64,000 nucleotides of DNA. It comes from CADCTB01 sp964479465. Its GTDB lineage: Bacteria; Actinomycetota; Acidimicrobiia; Acidimicrobiales; AC-14. The DNA is taken from positions 1-64,000 of the forward strand of contig CAYZMG010000004.1 in the NCBI GenBank assembly GCA_964479465.1, given 5' to 3'. The notes beneath the pieces were generated by a model. The model was not told the DNA's origin. It worked only from the letters and a program-made list of their open reading frames with translations, and did not search any database. The position numbers and the translations under genes are program-made. Of the stretch, positions 49,613 through 56,596 are shown piece after piece (within the stretch, counting starts at the first letter, position 1; every line of letters begins with the position of its first letter).

Positions 49613-49664
49613 CGTTCCGCGTACCGGAGAGCGCCAAGAACGTGCCGTTCCGGTACACGGAACG
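49613..49664 (+). repeat. Inverted repeat downstream of the HAAS gene
   Basis: Arms 49613-49628 (CGTTCCGCGTACCGGA) and 49649-49664 pair at 15 of 16 positions around a 20-nt spacer. It begins seven bases after the stop and ends 13 bases before the next -10 element. Terminator or regulatory site. Confidence 0.55.
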
Positions 49665-49676
49665 GGCCGCGCCGCC

Positions 49677-49688
49677 TACCGTCTCCGT
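49677..49688 (+). promoter_or_regulatory. Leaderless-type promoter of the LVIVD protein
   Basis: TACCGT at 49677-49682 ends six bases before GTG 49689. The same TACCGT box is in front of the genes at 34973 (minus) and 48273. Confidence 0.45.
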
Positions 49689-50942
49689 GTGCGGGCTCGA
49701 CTGTGGACTGCGGCGGCGGTCGTGCTCCTCTTCTCGACCGGCGCGGCTTCGGACGAGGTCATCGAGGCCAACCTGAAGGTCGTGGGCCGCTCCACCGTCG
49801 GGCCGCCCGCCGTCTACGGCGATCTGACCGTGGTCGGCGCGACTGCGGTCGTCGCCACCGAGGTGCCGGCGGGCCCCTGCGCCGGCGCCTCGGTGGTGGT
49901 GCTGGACGTCAAGGACGCCAGCAAGCCGCGGGTCGTGGCGTCCATCTCCATCCCGCCGGCGACCATCGCCGCCGACCTCGACTCGACGACCATCCAGTCC
50001 GAAACGTTCACCGGCGACCTCCTCGCCATCGCCCTGGCACCCTGCGCCGGCGGCTCCGCCACGGGTGTCGCCTACTACGACATCACCGACCCTGCGACAC
50101 CCCGGATGCTCGCCCAGACCGCCGGCGCCACATCGGTCTCGCTGGCCCAGCGGCCCGACCGGCGGGTGCTCGCGGTGCGAGCCACCGCCGCCGGCGTTGC
50201 GGTCGACGACGTGAGCCACCCCACCGACCCCGTGGCCCTCGGAACCTGGTCCGTCCCGCCCGCCGCCGCGGGATGCGGGGCGGTGACCGTGGCGCTCTAT
50301 GACGACGGAGTGCTGGCGGCCGCCGCCCTCGCCGGCGGCGTGTACACCCTGGACCTGACCGAACCGTCCCAGCCGACTGTCGCCGGCCCCGCCGAGGGCG
50401 CCGGCGGTCACGTGGGGGTCCTGCCCCTCGGGAACCGGACGGTCGCCGTCGTCGCCGAAGACGGGAGCTGCCCGCCGGGCGAGCCCGGGCTTCGGGTGCT
50501 GACACTGGAGCCGGGCCAATCGCCGGTGGACGCCACCCCGCTCCGGTACGCCGGCACAGGGAGCCCCGGCCGCCTGGTGGCCAGTGGCGGGTACGCGTAC
50601 GTCGCGTGGCACGGCGCCGGCCTGCGGGTCGTCGACTTCGCCGAGGTACGGGCCAAGACCGTGGCCCAGTTCGTGCCCGCCGACGCCGATGTGGTGGGCG
50701 TCGCCCTCCTGCCCGAGCACGTCGTGGTCAGCGACGCAGACCAAGGGCTGTTCGTCCTGGAGCGGCCCGACGAGGGCGGGGCCCGGGCGACGTTCTGGTC
50801 GCAGTTCCTGACGCTGCTGCAATACCTCGGTGGGGCGATGTTCCTTGCCGCGCTCTTCGTCGTCCCCCGGCTGGCCCTGGGCCGGTCGCCTGTCGGCGCT
50901 CGTTCCCGGGTCCCGTCGCCCGCCGGCCGGCGGCCAGCCTAA
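49689..50942 (+). CDS. Secreted/membrane beta-propeller-like protein (LVIVD-type repeats)
   Basis: 417 residues. Signal peptide (1-20), then repeated strands of LVIVD type: VVVLDVKDASKPRVVAS, VAYYDITDPATPRML, VAVDDVSHPTDPVALG, VYTLDLTEPSQPTVAG, each with Asp-x-x-(D/N/H)-P. A C-terminal membrane helix (FLTLLQYLGGAMFLAALFVV) with a basic tail anchors it. Extracellular binding role likely; no catalytic site seen. Confidence 0.78.
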   Translation: MRARLWTAAAVVLLFSTGAASDEVIEANLKVVGRSTVGPPAVYGDLTVVGATAVVATEVPAGPCAGASVVVLDVKDASKPRVVASISIPPATIAADLDSTTIQSETFTGDLLAIALAPCAGGSATGVAYYDITDPATPRMLAQTAGATSVSLAQRPDRRVLAVRATAAGVAVDDVSHPTDPVALGTWSVPPAAAGCGAVTVALYDDGVLAAAALAGGVYTLDLTEPSQPTVAGPAEGAGGHVGVLPLGNRTVAVVAEDGSCPPGEPGLRVLTLEPGQSPVDATPLRYAGTGSPGRLVASGGYAYVAWHGAGLRVVDFAEVRAKTVAQFVPADADVVGVALLPEHVVVSDADQGLFVLERPDEGGARATFWSQFLTLLQYLGGAMFLAALFVVPRLALGRSPVGARSRVPSPAGRRPA

Positions 50943-50943
50943 G

Positions 50944-52344
50944 CTAAGCGGCAGCGAGCACGACCTGGGCGAGGCGGTCCGCGGTGGCCACGTCGTCGGC
51001 CACGATGAGGTCCACCCGGTCCCCGTTGCGCACCACCCGGGCGCTGCCGGTGGGGCCGGTGACCCGGCCCTCGGCGTCGGCCGCCCGGGTCGATCCCGAC
51101 CATCCCCGGGCCCACCGGGCGAGAGCGTCGGCCAGGCGGCCGGCGTCGGCCGGGTTGTCGGTGTGCCAGCGGTCGGCCAGGCCCAGGGCCGTCCCGCAGC
51201 GCACGGCGCCGTAGGCGTCGCCGTTCCATCCCGCCGCCGCGCGCTTGGCGTCGTTGCTGGCCAGCTCCCCGGAGAGGATCTGGATCATGTCGAACTCACC
51301 GAGGGTGCCGGTGTCGACCACGCCGCAGCCGGTGGCTGCGGCCAGGTCCGGCAGCGCCGGCGGCGACCACGTCTGGCCCGAGGCGTAGGTCTCGGGGTGG
51401 AGGATGTGCTCGGTGGAGGTGGGCGGGTTCCGGTAGGCCTTGTCGACCTCGGCGAAGCCGCCGGCCCGGTGGAGGCCCTGCACGAACGTGGCGCCGCTCT
51501 GGTAGGGGAAGAACAGGGACTCCAGCAGGTACCGGGGGGCACGGGCATAGGCATTGAGCGCCTCGGGGGTGACGCCGCCGGAGGCGGCCTGCTGGCGCTC
51601 CCGAGCGCTGAGGTGGCGCTCCTGCCACAGGCTGGCTGTCAGTTCGGCGTCGCCCTCGATGAGGGCGCTGAAGGCGAAGGCCTCCTCGGTCTTGTTCTCG
51701 TCGTCGAGGGCCTTGGTACGGGTCCCGAAGTCGAAGTGCTGGTCGGTCAGGGCGTGGGTGAGCTCATGGGCGAGCGTGACCTTGGTGGCGGGGTCGAGGT
51801 TGTCGCCGGCGCCGCCCACGTAGAGTTCCTTGACCTCGTCGTCGTAGTAGCCCAGCACGCCGCCGGCGAGGATCGAGTCGATCGTCTTGGCGTAGTCGAC
51901 GTCCTTCTCGAGCAGCTTCAGCAGCTTCAGCACCGACTCGTCCGCCGTGATCTCGTCGCGGTTCTCGGCGATCTCCTCGGCGTTGAGCGCGCGGACCCGC
52001 TGGGCCAGGGCCTCCTTGCTGACGACCTTCACCGGCAGCGACCCCTTCCACGCCAGGCCCCGGATGCTGGCCACCTGGACCTTCATCTCCTCGACGATCC
52101 TCGACTGGGCCGGCGTGAGCTCGCTGGCCGGCGTGGTGTCGGGGACGGTGGAGCCCCCGGCCGCCGGTGCAACCGTCGTCGTGGTCGAGATGGCGTTCTC
52201 GACGGTGTCACGGGCGTCGCGGATGGTGGCGATGCCGATGCCGGCGGCGATGAGGACCACGACGAGGGCGATCAGCACGCCCAAGGTGGTCTTGGTGCTG
52301 TCGGTCCACTGCGACTTCGGCGGCGGCGCGTCGAAGTCATCCAT
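50944..52344 (-). CDS. Membrane-anchored zinc metallopeptidase-like protein
   Basis: 466 residues: N-terminal helix (about 20-43), linker, and a large extracellular domain with HELTHALTDQHFDFG (HExxH zinc motif) and a downstream acidic stretch EGDAELTASL as a third-ligand candidate. Pattern is like the gluzincin-type uncharacterised proteins of actinobacteria. ATG 52344. Its stop lies one base from the stop of the convergent LVIVD gene. Confidence 0.85.
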   Translation of the reverse strand: MDDFDAPPPKSQWTDSTKTTLGVLIALVVVLIAAGIGIATIRDARDTVENAISTTTTVAPAAGGSTVPDTTPASELTPAQSRIVEEMKVQVASIRGLAWKGSLPVKVVSKEALAQRVRALNAEEIAENRDEITADESVLKLLKLLEKDVDYAKTIDSILAGGVLGYYDDEVKELYVGGAGDNLDPATKVTLAHELTHALTDQHFDFGTRTKALDDENKTEEAFAFSALIEGDAELTASLWQERHLSARERQQAASGGVTPEALNAYARAPRYLLESLFFPYQSGATFVQGLHRAGGFAEVDKAYRNPPTSTEHILHPETYASGQTWSPPALPDLAAATGCGVVDTGTLGEFDMIQILSGELASNDAKRAAAGWNGDAYGAVRCGTALGLADRWHTDNPADAGRLADALARWARGWSGSTRAADAEGRVTGPTGSARVVRNGDRVDLIVADDVATADRLAQVVLAAA

Positions 52345-52373
52345 GGGGGCCAACGGTAACGCCGCCGGCGGGT

Positions 52374-52754
52374 CTAGCGAGGGCGGGACGGGAAGGCGAG
52401 GATCGTCAACGTCCCCACGACCACCAGCACGCCCGTCAGCCCGAACAGCAGGCTCCTCGCCGCCTTCCGGGGGCCGGGCCGGCGGACGTAGTCGTCGATG
52501 ATCCACCGCAGCCCGTTCGCCCCGTGGCCGAGGGCCAGGACGAGCAGCAGCCAGTCGAACAGCCGCCACAGCGGGTTGTGCCAGCGCTCGGCCACGAAGT
52601 CGTAGTCGGTCTCGACCACGTCGTTGATGATGTGGGTGATCGCGAAGTGGACGAGGGCCAGGAACACCAGGGCCAGGCCCGACAGGCGCATGAACGCCCA
52701 CGACAGCGCCTCGGGGCTGCGCTTGCGACGGGGCGGGGCTTCGACGGTCTTCAC
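52374..52754 (-). CDS. sdhD: Succinate dehydrogenase membrane anchor subunit
   Basis: 126 residues with three hydrophobic helices (AFMRLSGLALVFLALVHFAITHI, LFDWLLLVLALGHGANGLRWIIDDY, LLFGLTGVLVVVGTL). The first histidines in the helices agree with haem b and quinone contacts in type SdhD proteins. GTG 52754 overlaps the sdhC stop (GTGA). Complex II anchor. Confidence 0.88.
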   Translation of the reverse strand: MKTVEAPPRRKRSPEALSWAFMRLSGLALVFLALVHFAITHIINDVVETDYDFVAERWHNPLWRLFDWLLLVLALGHGANGLRWIIDDYVRRPGPRKAARSLLFGLTGVLVVVGTLTILAFPSRPR

Positions 52755-53125
52755 AGGATGCGCCCGTCGATGAAGGGCCACATGATGACCACGCCGCCGG
52801 GGACGCCGAGCCCCACGGTGAGAGCCACGACGACCTGGAGGAGCCGGCGCTGGTTGCGCACCGCCTCGGGGAAGACATCAACGGCCACGATGCGCACGCC
52901 GTTGAAGGTGTGGAACAGCAGGGCGAAGAGCAGGCCGACCTCGAACAGGCGTAGCAGGACGTTGCCGTACAGGCGGTGGACCTGGTCGTAGGTCTCGGGC
53001 CAGCGCAGCAGGGACACGTCGACGATGTGCAGGAGCAGGAACAGGAACACCAGGAACCCGGTGATCCGGTGGCCGAGGAAGGCCCACTGACCGGCCTTGC
53101 CCTTGTACCGGGTACTGGTCGTCAT
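52751..53125 (-). CDS. sdhC: Succinate dehydrogenase cytochrome b subunit
   Basis: 124 residues. Sequence GQWAFLGHRITGFLVFLFLLLHIVDVSLL is the SdhC signature (H-R-x-T-G), with H in FHTFNGVRIVAVD as haem ligand. Three helices. ATG 53125 overlaps the upstream microprotein stop (ATGA). No sdhA or sdhB lies next to it in the window, since the segment downstream goes to a metallopeptidase. Confidence 0.93.
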   Translation of the reverse strand: MTTSTRYKGKAGQWAFLGHRITGFLVFLFLLLHIVDVSLLRWPETYDQVHRLYGNVLLRLFEVGLLFALLFHTFNGVRIVAVDVFPEAVRNQRRLLQVVVALTVGLGVPGGVVIMWPFIDGRIL

Positions 53126-53277
53126 TTCGATACGGAGTCGTCGGGCCGGCGCCGGCGGTACCAGCGGTCACCCCAGATGGTGGAGCCGGCGACGTAGACG
53201 GCGAAGCCGGTGATGATCACGGTGACAGTGCCCAGAGCGATCGCGAACAGGATCTGGGCCGTCTCCATGGCGATCAC
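53122..53277 (-). CDS. 51-residue membrane microprotein between serS and sdhC
   Basis: From GTG 53277 (overlap with the serS stop, GTGA) or ATG 53268, to a TGA that overlaps the sdhC ATG. One helix (ILFAIALGTVTVIITGFAVYVAG) and a basic tail (DRWYRRRRPD). Both overlaps suggest translation in the serS-sdhCD string. Unknown family; may be a small complex II subunit. Confidence 0.6.
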   Translation of the reverse strand: MIAMETAQILFAIALGTVTVIITGFAVYVAGSTIWGDRWYRRRRPDDSVSK

Positions 53278-54557
53278 GGGCCGATGCTCCGGGAGCCACG
53301 GAAGTAGGGCCACAGACACTCCGGAACGGCGACGCTCCCGTCCGACTGCCGGTAGGTCTCCACCACCGCGGCCCAGACCCGAGGGACGGCCAGGCCGGAG
53401 CCGTTGAGGGTGTGCACGATGGCGGTGCCGCTGCCCTCCGCCGGCCGGTAGCGGATGTTGGCCCGGCGAGCCTGGTAGTCGCTGAACCAGGAGACCGAGG
53501 AGGCCTCCAGCCACATGTCGCAGCCGGGGGCGTAGACCTCGATGTCGAAGGTGCGGGCCGCCGACGCGCCGATGTCGCCGGTGCACAGGTCGACCACCCG
53601 GTAGGCCAGGCCCAGGGCGGCGAGGGTGCCCTCGGCCCGGGCGAGGATGTCGGCGTGGACCTCGGCGGCCTGGACCGGCGTGGCGTAGGACAAGAGCTCC
53701 ACCTTGTCGAACTCGTGCACCCGCAGCAGGCCCCGGGTGTCGCGGCCGGCGGCGCCGGCCTCCCGGCGGAAGCACGGCGTGTAGGCCATGACCTTCACCG
53801 GCAGGTCAGCCTCGTTCAGGATCTCGTCGCGGCCGAGGGAGGTCAGCGGTACCTCGGCGGTGGGAATGGCCCACAGGTCGTCGCGCTCGAGGTGGTAGCC
53901 CTCGTCGGCGAACTTGGGCAGGTGGCCGGTGGACACCATGGTGTCGGTACGAACGAGGCTGGGCGGGCGGATCTCCTCGTAGGCATCGGCGTTGCGGTCG
54001 AGCGCCAGCTGGCACAGGGCCCGCACGAGGGTGGCGCCGGCGCCCCGGAACACCGGGAACATGGAGCCGGACAGCTTCGCCCCGCGCTCCAGGTCGAGGA
54101 TGCCGAGTCCGGCGCCGACATCCCAGTGGGGCACCCGCTGGTGGTCGCCGTAGGCCGCCGCGTCGTAGCCCTCGACCCGCAGGACGACGTTGTCGGCCTC
54201 GGAGGCGCCGTCGGGGCAGTCCTCGGCCGGCAGGTTTGGCGTGCGCAGCAGGATGTCGCGCAGGTCGGCGCCGGCGCTGGACGCCTCGGCCTCCAGCTTT
54301 CGCTCCTCCTCGCCCAGCGCCCGGCTCTCGTCGGCCTTGGCCTCTGCGGTGGCGATGTCGCCGGCCTTGCGGGCCTGGCCGACCTCCTTGGACAGGTTCC
54401 TGATCTTGGCCCGCATGCCCTCGACGGTGGCCTTCAGCGCCCGCTCCTGGGCCTCCAGCTCGGCCGCCCGCTCGATCTCGGCGAGGTCGAGCCCGCGACG
54501 GGCCAGGCCCGCCTTCACCGCGTCGAGGTCGGTCCGCAGTCGCCTGGGGTCGAGCAT
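53274..54557 (-). CDS. serS: Seryl-tRNA synthetase
   Basis: 427 residues. N-terminal tRNA-binding coiled coil (about 30-105), class II catalytic core: motif 2 CFRREAGAAGRDTRGLLRVHEFDKVEL, motif 3 GTAIVHTLNGSGLAVPR. Charges tRNA-Ser. Starts at ATG 54557 (GTG 54560 in front). Divergent from the ABC transporter at 54581. Confidence 0.96.
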   Translation of the reverse strand: MLDPRRLRTDLDAVKAGLARRGLDLAEIERAAELEAQERALKATVEGMRAKIRNLSKEVGQARKAGDIATAEAKADESRALGEEERKLEAEASSAGADLRDILLRTPNLPAEDCPDGASEADNVVLRVEGYDAAAYGDHQRVPHWDVGAGLGILDLERGAKLSGSMFPVFRGAGATLVRALCQLALDRNADAYEEIRPPSLVRTDTMVSTGHLPKFADEGYHLERDDLWAIPTAEVPLTSLGRDEILNEADLPVKVMAYTPCFRREAGAAGRDTRGLLRVHEFDKVELLSYATPVQAAEVHADILARAEGTLAALGLAYRVVDLCTGDIGASAARTFDIEVYAPGCDMWLEASSVSWFSDYQARRANIRYRPAEGSGTAIVHTLNGSGLAVPRVWAAVVETYRQSDGSVAVPECLWPYFRGSRSIGP

Positions 54558-54566
54558 CACAGGACG

Positions 54567-54580
54567 GTAGCGTGCCGCGG
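54567..54580 (+). promoter_or_regulatory. Leaderless-type promoter of the ABC exporter
   Basis: TAGCGT at 54568-54573 ends seven bases before ATG 54581. GTG 54572 lies inside the box, so ATG 54581 is the more likely start. Confidence 0.45.
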
Positions 54581-55486
54581 ATGCCGTCGATCGACGTTTC
54601 CGGGCTGGAGGTCCGCTACCCCGCCGGCGTCGTGGCGGTCGACGGGCTGACGTTCGCGGCCCAGGCCGGCGAGGTGCTGGCCCTCCTGGGGCCGAACGGG
54701 GCGGGCAAGACCTCCACCGTGGAGACGTTGGAGGGCTACAAGTCGCCCACGTCGGGGACGGTGCGGGTCCTGGGGCTGGATCCGGTGGCCGACCACGCCA
54801 AGCTCACGCCCCGCATCGGCGTGATGCTCCAGAAGGGCGGGGTGTACCCCGGCATCCGCCCCGTCGAGGCGCTGCGGCTGTTCGCCTCCTTCTACGACTC
54901 CCCCGAGGCTCCGGCGGCATTGCTGGACCGGCTGGGCCTGGCCGCGGTCGCCCGCACGCCGTGGCGCCGGCTCTCCGGCGGCGAGCAGCAACGCCTGTCG
55001 CTGGCGCTCGCCCTGGTCGGGCGGCCCGAGGTGGCGTTCCTCGACGAGCCCACCGCCGGCGTCGACGTCGCCGGCCGCCGGGTCATCCGGGAGGTGATCG
55101 CCGAGCTGCGGGCCCGGGGATGCTGCGTCCTGCTGGCGACGCATGAGCTCGACGAGGCCGAGCGGGTGGCCGACCGCGTGGTCATCGTCGACCACGGCCG
55201 GCTGCTGGCCGAGGGGGCGCCGGCGGAGCTCATGTCATCGACCGCCCGGACCACCATCGACTTCGGGGCGCCGGCCGGGCTCGACACCGCCGCCCTCTCC
55301 GCCGCCCTGGGCGCACCGGTGACGGAGACCCGGCCCGGCGAGTACTCAGTGGCCACGGCGCCGGCGCCGGCCACCGTCGCCAAGCTGACTGCGTGGCTGG
55401 CCGAGCACGACCTGCCGCTGGGCGACCTGCGGGCCGGGCGCCAGTCCCTCGAAGACGTGTTCCTGCGCCTGACGAGCGGCCCGTGA
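54581..55486 (+). CDS. ABC-2 type transporter ATP-binding protein
   Basis: 301 residues. Walker A GPNGAGKT, Q-loop, LSGGEQQRLSLA signature, Walker B VAFLDEPTAGVD and the ATHELDEAERVAD H-loop. C-terminal 80 residues are the regulatory tail usual in DrrA/CcmA-like exporters. Couples to the permease gene (GTGA). Substrate unknown. Confidence 0.93.
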   Translation: MPSIDVSGLEVRYPAGVVAVDGLTFAAQAGEVLALLGPNGAGKTSTVETLEGYKSPTSGTVRVLGLDPVADHAKLTPRIGVMLQKGGVYPGIRPVEALRLFASFYDSPEAPAALLDRLGLAAVARTPWRRLSGGEQQRLSLALALVGRPEVAFLDEPTAGVDVAGRRVIREVIAELRARGCCVLLATHELDEAERVADRVVIVDHGRLLAEGAPAELMSSTARTTIDFGAPAGLDTAALSAALGAPVTETRPGEYSVATAPAPATVAKLTAWLAEHDLPLGDLRAGRQSLEDVFLRLTSGP

Positions 55487-56202
55487 AACGGGTCCTGGCT
55501 CAAACGAAGGTGGAGCTGGCGCTCACCCTGCGGCGGGGCGAGTCGGTGCTGCTCTCCCTCGGCATCCCGGTGATGCTGCTGGTCTTCTTCTCCTTCGTCG
55601 ACGTGCTTCCTACCGGCACCGACGACCCTGTTGACTTCCTGGCACCTGGCGTCCTCGCTCTGGCCGTGATGTCGACGGCCATGGTCGGCCTGGGCATCGC
55701 CACCGGCTTCGAGCGCCAGTACGGCGTCCTCAAGCGGCTGGGGTCCACGCCACTCGGCCGGCCGGCGCTGCTGGCGGCCAAGACCCTGGCCATCCTGGCC
55801 GTGGAGGTGCTCCAGGTGGCGGTGCTGGCCGGCGTGGCCCTGGCCCTCGGCTGGCGGCCGGCTGGATCGGTGGTTGCGTTCGTGCCGGCCATGCTGCTCG
55901 CCACCGTGGGCTTCGCCGGCCTCGGCATGCTCATGGCCGGCCGCCTCCGGGGCGAGGCCGTGCTGGCCGCGGCCAACGGGCTCTACCTCGTACTGCTCCT
56001 GCTGGGCGGCATGGTGATCCCCCTGGCCGAGCTCCCCGGCCCCCTTCGGGCGGTGTCCCAGGCCCTGCCGGCGGCGGCGCTGTCCGACGTCCTGCACGCT
56101 GCCTCCAACGCCGGCGCCGTGCCCGGACGGGCCTGGCTGGTCCTGGCCGCCTGGGCGGTGGCGGCGCCGGTCGCAGCGGCGGCGACCTTCCGCTGGGAGT
56201 AA
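55483..56202 (+). CDS. ABC-2 type transporter permease
   Basis: 239 residues with six hydrophobic helices, family end ALSDVLHAASNAGAVPGRAWLVLAAWAVAAPVAAAATFRWE. GTG 55483 overlaps the ATPase stop. Forms with it a two-gene exporter, likely of drug, lipid or antibiotic-type. The end is eight bases from the csoR stop on the other strand. Confidence 0.9.
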   Translation: MKRVLAQTKVELALTLRRGESVLLSLGIPVMLLVFFSFVDVLPTGTDDPVDFLAPGVLALAVMSTAMVGLGIATGFERQYGVLKRLGSTPLGRPALLAAKTLAILAVEVLQVAVLAGVALALGWRPAGSVVAFVPAMLLATVGFAGLGMLMAGRLRGEAVLAAANGLYLVLLLLGGMVIPLAELPGPLRAVSQALPAAALSDVLHAASNAGAVPGRAWLVLAAWAVAAPVAAAATFRWE

Positions 56203-56210
56203 AGCACCGG

Positions 56211-56498
56211 CTAACGGGAGAGCATCCGCCCGACGGCCCCCATCAGCTCGTGGACCTGATCGTCGGGTTCATTCGGGCCGCCGTGACCGCCGACGAGGCA
56301 GTGGCGGACGTGGTCGTCGAGCAATCCGAGGGCCACCCGGTCCAGGGCAGCCTGGATGGCGTTGATCTGGGTAAGAACGTCGATGCAGTAACGGTCGTCC
56401 TCCACCATGCGGGCGATTCCCCGCACCTGTCCCTCGATGCGGGCCAATCGGTCTTTCAGCTGGTCCTTGGTGGCCGTGTAGCCGCGGGCCTGCGCCAT
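56211..56498 (-). CDS. csoR: CsoR-type copper-sensing repressor
   Basis: 95 residues, all helices, with the Cu(I) ligands Cys (in DRYCIDVLTQ), His and Cys (in HVRHCLVGG), which follow the C-H-C CsoR fingerprint. Apo-repressor leaves DNA when copper binds. ATG 56498. Divergent to copB with two operators in the gap, one over its own -10 (TATACT), so it is autoregulated. Confidence 0.93.
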   Translation of the reverse strand: MAQARGYTATKDQLKDRLARIEGQVRGIARMVEDDRYCIDVLTQINAIQAALDRVALGLLDDHVRHCLVGGHGGPNEPDDQVHELMGAVGRMLSR

Positions 56499-56524
56499 GA
56501 CATCCGTCCTCTCTCAGAAAACTC

Positions 56525-56576
56525 TTGACGCAGTATACCCCTACGGGGTACTACTATCGATACCCCCAGGGGGTAT
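56525..56576. promoter_or_regulatory. CsoR operators with divergent csoR/copB promoters
   Basis: Operator 1: TACCCC-TAC-GGGGTA (56536-56550). Operator 2: ATACCCCC-A-GGGGGTAT (56560-56576). For copB: -35 TTGACG (56525-56530) and -10 TACTAC (56549-56554, spacing 18) or TACTAT (56552-56557). For csoR: -10 TATACT (56537-56532). Operator 1 lies between the copB boxes and over the csoR -10; operator 2 is at the copB start of transcription. Confidence 0.78.
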
Positions 56577-56596
56577 AGTCGAGCAGGAGGCCCGCA

